A DNA stretch of 64,000 bases from Saksenaea vasiformis B4078. Taxonomy: Eukaryota > Mucoromycota > Mucoromycetes > Mucorales > Saksenaeaceae. The notes beneath the pieces are model-generated. The model did no database searches and was not told the origin of the DNA. It saw only the letters and a program-made list of their open reading frames with translations. Shown piece by piece: positions 1 to 10,794 of the stretch. Where the stretch lies: contig JNDT01002278.1 in NCBI GenBank assembly GCA_000697055.1, forward strand, positions 1 to 64,000. The letters run 5' to 3'. The translations under genes were made by a program, and so were the position numbers. Every line of letters starts with the position of its first letter. The stretch's first letter is position 1.

Positions 1-334
1 CGGAAGGGTCAATACCACATCTGAGGTCCGAGTGGAACCAACCAGGATTGGATTAGGCACGACATGCAAACCATGAATATATCACAATCAATCCATTAAT
101 TTTGGACAAATCGTTTTCCTTCGTATATTTCGCCTTTTTAATCAGCATTCTTTAATTTGGCAAAAGGCTATAGATCTTGAACGGCTGTTATGAGTCAGTT
201 TTTAAGCGCTAGGATTTAGGGAGAGAGGTGCTAAGCTCTGGTGCAGAAGTTGTTTTTGTTTACTCCAATTCTACGGCAAAAATGCTAAAAATTATCGGAT
301 TTTGAATATACATTTGCGTCATTCAAACATTAAT
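1..334. other. No gene seen
   Basis: AT-rich sequence at the window edge. I see no open reading frame with recognisable family similarity, no tRNA-like boxes and no clear repeat before the repeat copy that begins near 335. Confidence 0.5.
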
Positions 335-640
335 TTGCGTTGGCACCACCTCGCGCGGAGAAACAAATACTTTTATTTCTAGATCAAAGATGTATTGCGC
401 TGGTCCATTGTAATAGGATCCCAACGCAGCAATCGGAACGCACAAAGTGCCAGCATTTAAAGAGACGCATGAATTCCATTTTTTTTCTTTGGCTGCATTT
501 CCCACATGAAACGTCCTCGGTACGTGCTGGGGTTGACCATACATACAGAAATTCATGTCTTTTGATCGATTGTTTACTATCTTTGATCGTAAAAGCATGA
601 CACTGGCCGCTCCATGGAAGCCATTAACAATTACTCCATG
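335..640 (-). repeat. Dispersed repeat, copy 1 (relic)
   Basis: On the minus strand this block aligns over about 270 bases with 17510-17815 of the plus strand. Shared words include CTTCCATGGAGCGGCCA, CAATCGATCAAAAGACATGA and GAACGTTTCATGTCGGAAA-like stretches. An open frame of about 110 codons runs through it on the minus strand, but the other copy is interrupted by stops, so I read both as diverged copies of one dispersed element rather than as genes. The family of the original element is not recognised. Confidence 0.7.
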
Positions 641-1964
641 TTTGTACCATTGGATATGCATTTGGTACCTGCACTTGCTTCAATGGCACGGGCTTTTCTG
701 TTGAAGCGGGGACAATGCGCGAGAATTGCATCTACTCATTGCCCATCAATCATTCCAAATAAACAATTATTCGATTCACCAGAAAATGATTGCAAGTATC
801 CAAAAATAGGATCTCCTTGCTAAAATCTTGCCGCGTGATATGTCGCTTTCTTGACAAATGAGTGAATGCCCTGAAAGTGATCACTGTACCAATGACAACA
901 ACCGCTAAACTAGACGTCATCGAGTAATTCGACATGCTTGCGCTGTCAGGTATCAATTTATCTCGTGCTCTCATACAGCTGATGATAGATATATACGATT
1001 GCTGGTCACAACATGTTGATTATGATACGGTAGGGTTAAGTGGATAATACTAGGTATCTAAGCTATCGCGAGTGATTGCTTCGAAATTCCCGAAATCAGT
1101 GCGAGCAGCTCTAGAGAGAATTGCTGTGGAGACATTATAACGACGGTATACGTCCGGTGCGGATCATCGAGGTTATAAACTTGATTACAAAAGGTGGACA
1201 ATCGAGAAGTATCGTGAAAGTTGTGTTTAGTTAGATGTCTTCCTTTTCTGACTATATTACTGACTCCGATTGATAGTTGTAATTCATTGATCCTCCTCTA
1301 ATAACATGTAATTGAGGAATATATAAGTAGAGAGTTCCTCTCATTACCGGTGTCGGTTTACCACACCGGAGTCACGGGACACTCACGTTTCCACTTACGT
1401 TATTACTTGGAACGCGTGGCCACGATGATCACGAATTAATGTATAGACACGAAAGAAGAGGTGATTTTATAAAACCTACGTACAACAAAGAAAGGTTCTC
1501 GTAATTTACTTCAGGAAAAAAACGGACAATACGTTAATCAAAAGGTACTCGCGAGACAAAGAGGATCATGTAAAATAAAACATAGGAAATCCCTGCAGGA
1601 TTTCGTATTATGTTGGATTCCGTGCAGATGTCCCGGGACCATTTGAGAGATATCATCCTATGAATTGATGAAGGTCCCGATACTTGAAGGAAATGAGCGA
1701 GCTAACCAACGTTTTGTATTTGATCTACCTTGGTTTTTTAAATTATGTGCACTTAGAGCCATACTGACTCTTGTCGATATTATTGCATGACATCTGTCTC
1801 TTACCCTGTGTCATTTTCCTTCCCAGGATAGCAACGCGTCATATCGCACTGATTGTTTGGTGGATAAGGAAAGATCCAGCTCATGGCGGCATCAACAACC
1901 CCGATCTAGGAATTTTCGGGGTTGTTATCGTAATGAAAGCCACACAATTGGTCTTCTCTTGAAC
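641..1964. other. Intergenic, no gene supported
   Basis: About 1.3 kb upstream of the THUMP methyltransferase. Only short unsupported frames are present. A perfect palindrome-like stretch (CCGGTG...CACCGG) lies near 1348-1370. Nothing here resembles a known gene, tRNA or snRNA. Confidence 0.5.
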
Positions 1965-3472
1965 ATGTCGACCAGCGAATCAGTGCACATTCTGTTTCAT
2001 GTCCCAGAAGGTGAATTAGTCTCATCGCACTGGCGATCTTACATGAGCAACATTGGCAGGCCTTGAAGCAGTAGCCGCAAGCGACATTAAGCGATCGTTG
2101 GCTGGAAAAGTGACAGATGATCACAGCTATACCTTTGAAGCAAAGACGGGACGCGTACATTTAATATCCAGTACAGCACAGCTCTCAACATTTGTGGATG
2201 CTCTCAAAACAACGCCTATTTTAAGTGTTTATAGCATAATAGTTGTAGCCTCTGAGTATGAGATTCCCGGTCATATATTTGAGGATGTCGAGAAGACTTA
2301 TGGATTCGTATCGTCCGCGACCACATCAACCAATTGGGATCCTATTTTCAATATCACCTCCAACATTAAAGACGACGACTCGGTACCTACATTCAGGGCT
2401 ACATTTCATAAAGGCCAGTTAAAACACGATGCAAAGTCACAGGAATTGGCAGGGTATGTGGGCTTCGCGTTCGGCAACATGCACCAAAACTGGAAGGTGA
2501 AATTGACCAAATTTGACCATGAAATTGTCGCTGTTTGGTTTCAATCGTCCGAAAGAACACTGCTCGACAGGTTGATTAAATCAGAAAAATCAACAGAAGA
2601 GCAGAAACCATCCAAGCTGCTTTTACTCGGTGTAGCGATTCCCATTCCAGACCCTAAATACAGAAATCGATTGCACCTGGGAAGAACAAGTTTGAATCCT
2701 TGCATTGCCTATTGCTTGTGTAACATCGCCAATCCAAAGCCAGGGGAGGTAGTTTTAGATATGTGTTGTGGCACTGTAAGTTCATACAAACATGTTCCCT
2801 GTGGATGGCTGATTAAGGATGTGGATTTTAGGGTACTATTCCTATTGAAGGTGAGTCATCGTATACTCTTGTACAAGTCTGGCTGATGAGAAATGAAAGG
2901 TGCATCACGATTTCGTGATACCCTGTGGCTCGGTAGCGAAGGTAAGAAAACCATTTGTGTAAACCTTATTCAGCCGATATATTTAGTGAAAGTGAAGACG
3001 ACAAGTCTTAAAGCACTTGGTAACGTACACCACGCTGGATTAACGAATGTGGAACTTATGCTTGGTGATGGCCGACAACTCTGTTTACGTGAGGGTTGCG
3101 TGGATACCGTAGTATCAGGCAAGTACGAAAGCTATATTCTGTATTCTTTTTCCTGACATAATCATTAGATTGGCCCTGGGGTCTACGCGAAGGATCCTAT
3201 TCAACGATCCAAAAGGTAATAATTTGCAAAAACGTTTTTATTGGGGGACTAATGCAACTTCCCAGCTCTATCCTAAATTCATGCGGCAAATGTTTAAAGT
3301 CTTGCGTTCTGGAGGAAAGGCTTACATCGTCACTCAAGGTCAGAAATTAATGAACAGGGTCCTTGCCTATCCTTGGTGTTCGAAGCTGTGGCACGTAGAT
3401 TCAATCCTACCGATAGGGATTGGTGGCTATGATGTTTTTCTGTATATAATGTCGAAAAAGCAGATAGCATAA
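1965..3472 (+). CDS. THUMP domain tRNA (guanine-N2)-methyltransferase, THUMPD3/Trm14 type
   Basis: Predicted seven-exon gene: 1965-2010, 2048-2775, 2832-2850, 2900-2941, 2987-3118, 3169-3215, 3266-3472; the exons sum to 1221 nt, a 406-residue protein in one frame. The N-terminal 190 residues fit the ferredoxin-like/THUMP RNA-binding region. A Rossmann SAM-dependent methyltransferase follows: RTSLNPCIAYCLCNIA, then motif I VLDMCCGTGTIPIEG, which spans a 19-nt microexon, and the catalytic-loop motif SDWPWGLREGS (family D-x-P-F/W-G). The C-terminus IGIGGYDVFLYI matches the end of THUMPD3 proteins. Known family role: N2-methylation of guanosine in the tRNA acceptor stem, usually with Trm112. Two introns are odd: the first is only 37 nt, and the fifth starts with GC (3119-3168, GCAAGT...TTAG). 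The exon 3/4 junction near 2942-2986 is the least certain, since that 45-nt intron keeps frame if retained. Confidence 0.85.
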
Positions 3473-3582
3473 ATTCATATATCATGTATTATGCATCACC
3501 CAACATAGGTCATGACTTTTTCGATCCTTTTTTGTATTGCATTTCATGGCGTTTTGCTATGATACAGTCCGCCATCGTTTAT

Positions 3583-6446
3583 TTATTCCATCGTCAAGAC
3601 TTTGATAACACCTTTGCAGTTGGCAGCCAGTAGCTTTGTTGAATCCTTCTTCCAACATACAGAACTCACAAACAACGGCAGATCTTCATCCACCAGCTCG
3701 TGCCCCTTCATCACATTAGTATAATTTCTCTCATGATGTTGAACTTACTGTTAAGGGATCTATCACGGGAAATTTGTAGGTAATAATCGGCATTTTCGAA
3801 TTCTTGTGGTACACATAAAGTGTGTTCGTTTCACTTCCACAGGCAATCCAGTCTCCATTTAAAGACAAACCGGCGAAGTTCTTCTCATTTCGATGTCCAG
3901 AATACGTCCGTTGACAATCGGTGGAGTCTTTATTCCACAGTTTTAACGTGCTGTCTGTCGATCTATCGCAACGGATGATGTACCACGATAATCAGCTGAA
4001 CGGATAACTTACGCTGATACGATTTCGTTGCCGTTAATCCACTTAACATACGAAACGGCTTTCCTATGTCCACGGAAAATCATCAACGGGGCTTTTGGGT
4101 ACCGTAAATCATAGCAACTAGCATGATGATCTAAAGGAAATTTTGAATATCGCTATCGTTTCACGCTTCCATGATTTACCTGCGCTACCAACAGCCAAGT
4201 GGAAGCTATTTTCAGGAGAAAATTTGGCGCAGCAAACGTTTCCTCTGAGTTCGAGTGTGTGCACTGCTCGTCGACTTTGTACATCCCAAATTTTGACAGT
4301 AGTATCATCACTACCTGATGCTAGCAATGATGGGTTTTTCCTACACGTATCCACACTCCATGCGCGATGCTTGTGTTCCTCAAATGACCGAACACACTGA
4401 CCTGTAGATGTGTCCCAGACATTAATAATGCCTTCATAGTCGGAACTTGCAAGCTGTGATTTAATATACGGATTCCAGGACAAGCAGCTGCAAAATGCCA
4501 CATCAATATCCAAGCCGAGGGAGGTAAAGTTCTTGCCTTATTTTGTGGCCACATTGCATGATTTGCACCGGACAATGAACAATTGGATAAGGACTATTTC
4601 TCCTAAAAGGGAGGATACCGCGACGAGTTCCTTCGGATGTTGATGAGGATGCCGAGCTGAAAACTTCGCTGCTCTCACTTGAGTCGTTCATCTCGTCCGA
4701 CATCGAGCCGTGGCCACTTCCCATCATCCCAAAGTCGTACACTTTGATATCTTTTGTGACCCCACCAATAGCGAAGTATTCATCATCACGATCAAAATCG
4801 ATAGATGAAACAATAGACGATGCGGCGCTAATATCAGTATAGTACATTGTATCCAGCACTTTGAACCGACTAAAGCGTGTAACCTCGTACAGCATCGAAG
4901 AGAACTCATCCAAATTCGTATCAAAGCGGGAATCCTTGCAATGACCTAAATATAGTTCTCGGAGATCATCAAACCGCTCATCCATCTTCCGTTTTTTTGC
5001 CATCATCTCGTCGTTTTCTTTCGCGTCGTCACTGTATCAATAGTTTTGTTTCAATACCGTGCCATTTTTCTCTCTGCTGTTTTTCTTTATATAACGTTTT
5101 TACCTTTGACCTGAGGATGACAAATCCTGCGCACAAATTGAGATACATACGCAAATTGTCCTTTTTTTTTATCTTACCGAATATGTTCTTTTGTCTCCTG
5201 TATCCTTTGGAGAATCATCCTCCGGTGGTAATATCTGCTTATTCAACTTATCGCTGTTTCGGTGGGCTACTGTCCTTAGATCTCGTTCAATATAGTTTAG
5301 TTGCGTTTGTAGTTCATCAACAGCCTATACCCATCGTGAGTCAGTATTTTTTCCATGCAGCATAACTTAAACCACCTTCTCATTCGTGGCTTTCAGCTTT
5401 TCCAAGAACGTTTGTAGCAATTCATTCTGGATCCATACGCTGTCCACGTCCATTTGTTTTTTTCGTTCTAACGCCATAGACAGCACAGATACCAACTCTT
5501 GCTTCCTTGTCAGACCTCATTAAGCTTGTAAACTTTGCGTACCTGAGAGAGGCAGTGCTTTGGAAAGTTTATCAATAATGGATTCATAATTATGCCTATC
5601 CTCTTTACGTATAACGTAGTCAAAGGCATCTGCATCTTCACTTTTGTTGGATAATGCTCTTAGCCTTTGCTCTGCTACTTTGTTCACTTTTCACAAGTTT
5701 TGAGTTGCTACATTCAACCGCGAAGACGTAAACTTACAATGAAAATTAGGGTATATTTGATTTCGTGCCAACTTCGTCCGACAAAGAGGGCAATCTAATT
5801 GTTTAGTCATATGTTGGGTGATACATGCGTAGCTAAACGAATCCATTGTTCATTATTCTTGGAGTAATTCTATTAGTTAGACATACCAGAATGAATGTCC
5901 ACAGCACGTCATAAACACCTCTCTCATGATATCTTGGCAGATTGGGCTAATTCTTATTTTTAGAAAAAAGCCATGCTCAACTGCAGCAGGCCTCACTTAC
6001 CATTGGAGGTCGTAGTCATCTTCAACTGGAGGTTGGCTCTTTTTATCCGTCAAAACAGGCTTTTCTGTGGATGTTGATGGTACACTGCCTGATGAAACCG
6101 GGGGTTCTATTGTCGCTGGATTATTTCCACCAGCAAGTAGACCCATAAGCTTTGAAAAGGACGACCATTTTTTCTGACTCATTAATGAAGACGATGATTC
6201 TGTTAATGAGTTCCTGAGAGGACGTTCGGGGCGAGCTGACGTTAGATCTGTACTCAAACTCCTTCGCTGTTCTTGCAACGATCTGCTGGTTGAGGCGACG
6301 CATCGAGCACGAACGTAAGGAGGTGTATCAAGTACATGGTCTATAATTGCCGAACGATTTGATTGTGCACTGGTAGAAGTTTCTTCACGATTCTCATTTG
6401 TTCTCGAATCGTCCTCGTCAGCCGTTGAATTTTCTCCACGCTGCAT
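3583..6446 (-). CDS. COP1: COP1-type E3 ubiquitin ligase (RING, coiled coil, WD40)
   Basis: Twelve exons joined by eye: 6446-6001, 5946-5887, 5832-5738, 5686-5543, 5515-5376, 5324-5178, 5126-5104, 5031-4537, 4487-4180, 4130-4013, 3962-3749, 3705-3583. They total 2313 nt, a 770-residue product (human COP1 is 731). Order of domains: a low-complexity N-terminus of about 145 residues; a C3HC4 RING beginning [20 protein letters not shown] and ending CPLCR; a helical coiled-coil region; then a seven-bladed WD40 propeller. Diagnostic COP1 stretches are [42 protein letters not shown] and the final VCWK...GVIKVL. Known role: substrate receptor and ubiquitin ligase of the COP1/DET1/CUL4 pathway, in plants linked to light signalling. 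The exon 8 donor is GC (GCAAGA) and exon 7 is a 23-nt microexon. The ATG at 6446 follows an upstream in-frame region without ATG. The region is convergent with the THUMP gene, whose end is 110 bases away. Confidence 0.9.
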
Positions 6447-7440
6447 TTTGAGAAAATGGATACAGTTCAGCGATGGCAATAGGTTGATAAAACGTCAGGT
6501 TTGTTTTCTCGAACAAGCGGAACTCAACTGAGTCCTTGATAATGTCGCGATCTATCGCAAAATACATTAAAAGTGCCGCGGCAATTGCACATTGACTCAC
6601 GTGGGATTTCTTTGTTGGGAGATTAGAATACATACGATCCTTTGAAGAACTTCATGACATACGGATAGCTCCTAAAGGTGTATACTACTAGTGGCAAGTA
6701 ACATGGAGAATACTACCCACGATAGACGCACATTTCCCCCATTATCATCAATGCGTTAAGTGTGAAATTCTGCAAGTGGCATTGGCTTGGCTCTCTTGTT
6801 ACACGTCCATTACCGGGAATTACTGGGGACACTCCAGTCCCCCAAAAACCGAAGCCGTTGCTGAAGTGTAAATACAGGAGTTGTATTTGCAGGTGGCCAA
6901 GCCGGGTCTCAGACCACGGTCGCAAAGCTTTATACGCTATTCGGGATCCGCTCGCACTTCAAAGCACAAAGTGATGGCGCTGTCGCGCCAAAAAAAAAAA
7001 CAAGGATAGTAATAGTACTACTAAGAAAAAAAAGAAACCATAAGACGATAATTGCGTGTAAGTCCGAGTGCTTTAAACTGTGAAGCAATTGAATACGGAG
7101 TGAGCCGCAATGCCGTATAGTCAGTCGGATCGCCATAGTTAGACAGCCTTATGTTTTGCCCTGGTTTATATGAGAGAAAGGTTGAAATAGGACGGATAGC
7201 GACTGATGAAGGCCAACTAGAGGATTATGTGCATCTTTGTACGCCTTATTTCTGCCTTTTTGTTTATATAATGCACAATCAGCGCGCTCGAAAGTAGCAC
7301 ATAATATACATGAAGAAATGAAATAAGAAGAAATCAAAAGGGGGGGAAGACAAGAAAAAACAAGACAGAGAGAGAGAGAGAGAGAGAGAAAGGGACCGTT
7401 GTCTGTATGCAACTATAAGACAGGAGCATTAACAAAGCCA
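6447..7440. other. Intergenic with stem-loop and AG microsatellite
   Basis: No gene supported. A strong inverted repeat GGGGAC-ACTCCA-GTCCCC lies at 6825-6842. A pure (AG)n tract of about 13 units lies at 7365-7390. The sequence separates the COP1 5' end from the 3' end of the recombinase pseudogene. Confidence 0.6.
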
Positions 7441-9530
7441 TTATTTTTTTTTGGATACCCCTTGCTTTGCAATGTGCTTACTAAGGGCATCCAGGGAACA
7501 CATGCTTTCAACTCGAGCTCTCTCAATTTTCGCAGCAGCATCGTTTTCCAAGATGCCGCTTGTGGCAACAAGCAGCTTGATATCGTCATATGACCTTCCA
7601 CCGGCAGAAAAACCTGGACTCCGTTCAGCCTTTGCGCCAAGTTGCACCATACTCGCTCTACAGTTGTTCGATTGCAGGACGACCAGGAACTCCAACTTTG
7701 TACTCTCGCCAGACGTCTGTTACCGTATACAACTAACTGGTAAGCTTTTAAGCCGTAGTTCCTGATGGCGCTTCTACTGGAGCTGTCGCCAATCCTGCAG
7801 TCTGCGAACTGTTGCCACTCTGAATCTCATTTCGCGCAATCGACACATGAAGTGGCTGTTGAACCACTATGATCATATCTTGCACCTTTTTTTCTAAATC
7901 ACTGAATCTATCTGTTTGCATGTCCATACGTTGCTTTAGACTGTCAAAGCCTGTTTGACAAGGTCAGTCATTAACGGCATTACTTGCGCAAACTGCTGTT
8001 CAATCGGGTCATCCTCAGTAGTTGACGCAATGCCACAAATATTGGCCTCAAACTGTCTAAATTATGGTATGCAGAAGATCGGACGCGTGAAGACAACGTG
8101 GTCTGGATACCTCGCCTTCAGCAAAGCAGTACCCTGATTGTAAAACGTTAATACGAGATGCGCTTTCCCAGTTCTCTTTTTCTTTTCTCTCACGTACCTA
8201 TAAGAATATCACTCGAAGATACTTCAGAAGCGCCAGGAAATTAGGATCCGCGATATCTTTTTGAACTTCTCCTCTTACAAACTTGTCCTTCCACTTCTCG
8301 ATATCTGGAAATACCATGGGCTACAGTGCTGCAGGAGGTTCCTGAGTTGCTCGAAGGAGAAAATAATTATCATGGCGTGAAACAACGAAGCCTTTCCAAA
8401 GCACGTATGGCCTGTTTGGGAAGTGATGTGAGATATGCTCCAACCATCCGGTCCAACACGTCGCTGCTGTTTATCAGAGACTTGATCGTCATCAATTGGC
8501 GGACTGCGCTTCCTCGGTTGATATGAGTAACCTTGGTCGAATATACCCCCCACAGCTTTCAAAGCACGTTTATATCCATCCGACTATGTCCGGTAGTGGA
8601 TTGGATTCAATAGATTGATTCCTACCAAAACATGAATTTGGTATCACTTTTCTCTCCTAGAAAAATTTGCGAATGGTTTACCGAGTTGGTGCCATCAATA
8701 AAAAAATAGAATGCTAAAGCCTCATGACAGCATAGCTCAACATTTTCGTGACGCATAGCAGCGCTGTATTCCAGACGGTCGTGCTGGTTCATCTTGCCCA
8801 GGGTCATGGTAACTACAAGTGAAATGCAACGAGGCTACCTTCACCGTGACACTCAAGAGCGAAAAGTTCCAGCAACTGCGGCATCCGCTTGGATTTACCA
8901 CGGGCAAGAATGGTGTGGCCTAGCAAGAAATCAGGCCGGTTTTTCAAATAGGCCGCACTGTCTGCTTCGAGATAATAGCGACACACACACCAAGGAGCTC
9001 CTCCCGTAGGCATCGTTGAGTGCATTTTTTTCTCGGTCAACGTAAACCGATCGGCTTCTTTCCACTTCCTGGCGATCCTGCGTATCAAGCGATGCGTTGA
9101 TCACGCCCCCACGTGGATGCGAGTTGTTGTTGTTGTGTAACGTCACCTACTGTTTCCAGATATTTGTCATGGCCTTCACCCAAGCTTCAATCGACGATTT
9201 GATAAAAGGGATGACCGATCCGTCTTTAGCCTTGAATCTCCTGTTGCCACGGTGAACGGCAACCTCAGTCAAATAAAGAGCAAGATTGCCTTCCAAGACA
9301 GTGGCTCCATCCGACAATTGTTTTGTCTCCAGGCATCAATCATAATAGTTTAGGCAAAACAAGACAGAAAAGTAAAGTTAATAACAGACCATTCATCTAA
9401 TGTCCACACATAGCGATCGGACTTTTTTCTCGTATGTGTCCCAACTTACTCTGAACTTTTTCTGTGTTTGTTGTGATACACTTTGAACTAGATTAATTTC
9501 ATGATTTCTAGATAACTTCAATTAAAATCT
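7441..9530 (-). pseudogene. Broken Crypton/Ndc10-type tyrosine recombinase gene
   Basis: Read 9530 to 7441 on the minus strand, fragments of one protein family appear in the right order but in different frames. They are: ATVLEGNLALYLTEV and KSSIEAWVKAM near 9300-9160; YYLEADSAAYLKNRPDFLLG and GKSKRMPQLLELFALE near 8990-8840; NQHDRLEYSAAMRHENVELC then EALAFYFFIDG near 8790-8690; VGAYLTSLPKQAIRAL near 8440-8400; MVFPDIEKWKD and LALLKYLRVIFL near 8310-8200; and TDVWREYKVG then EYGATWRKG near 7710-7620. These match, from memory, the mucoralean Ndc10/CBF3-like proteins related to Crypton transposon tyrosine recombinases. At least four frame changes and several in-frame stops show it is dead. The last fragment (7695-7441) ends with a stop after KKK. 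Confidence 0.75.
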
Positions 9531-10794
9531 TCTTGCGATATTACTCCTGAAGAACTTCCAGTCCTAGTCCAGGTACTACTTTGTGAATAAATGACGTGCC
9601 ATAAATTGGGATTACGGTAGATTATTTCCTTTGTTTTCGAGATTGATCAATGAATTGCCCATTTTTAGCATTTCTACTCCACCTTTTTTGATGTTAGTTC
9701 TCATAGGTGCGTTCTTCCTTTTATACAATTCTCCCAAGAAGTGCCGTATCTTGTTCATAAGGACTTTACCGAACGATTCCAGACAAGCGAACATCGTTTT
9801 CTCTTTCCAGATATATGTTATGAGTGCAATCCATCTGTTGAAACGATATATAGCCGGAATCAGTGCTGTAGGCAGACTAGGAACATTGTGGATCGGTCAA
9901 TGGTGGTGCCAAAGACATTAAAGACAATGTAATCTGCATCCTACTTTAAACCCGCGTCACCCACAGCATAGAGATCCACAACGCTCTAGTTCATGATCTG
10001 AAGTTCAGATGTATTGAAACACTGTTGCAGCAGTATAAAGGAAAGAGACTCCAATCCACACTTACTGGGTCCTTTACCTTTAAATAAAATACGTCATTTT
10101 TATTCATCCGTGAAGGGCCTGTTGCTCAAACTTTCTCGTACAGTTAGGGTAAAGCTAGTTTTGATTTCTAAAGTTAAGTTATGCTGCGATCATAGGACAA
10201 TCGATAGGCAGATAGGGACAGAAATACATCGACTTCTGGATAGCTCTTTATCCGACTCTTCGTCCGAGTCGTATCCGCAAATGCCATAAGATGATTCAGT
10301 TATTTTGATTTATCGAATACCACAAACACAATGGCTACCTAGTGGCATTGTGCAATGTACATGTTTTATTTTGCTTTGTAATCTATCTATAGATGTCATT
10401 TACATCCTTCTGTTCGATCTGAGTCACCCTTGCTGATCGTGACCCCTTTATTCCTTTACTGATCTGAAGCTACGATAATTACCTCTTGGCTCTCTATTGA
10501 TGGTTTTACCTCAGAAGCATACATACAAAATATCTGTAAATGAATCATTTATTAGCGGTGTATTGTCCAAGGTCTACGGGCCGCTGTCTGACCGAACGCT
10601 GAACAGGTAACAAGATCAAAGATGATGTCAAGACCCACAGGACCGTTAAAATTTTGAAAGGAAAAAAATGCACCGTCTACTGACAACTTTTCTTCTTCTT
10701 ATCTCACATACCCATATCCAATTTTTACAGAGTAAGCTCTTATCGACTGATATCTGCAGAAACTTAATAACCAGTTATATTCTGTCTATTAAGC
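9531..10794. other. Intergenic, decayed sequence
   Basis: Between the recombinase pseudogene and the first Fanzor-like gene. Short unsupported frames occur on both strands (for example 9794-9612 minus and 10014-10289 plus, the latter with a serine/aspartate-rich end), but none shows family similarity. It may contain the 5' remnants of either flanking element. Confidence 0.4.

Noticed and set aside
7365..7390. CRISPR-like or regularly spaced array
   Set aside because: It is a simple (AG)n microsatellite; no CRISPR array is present anywhere in the window.
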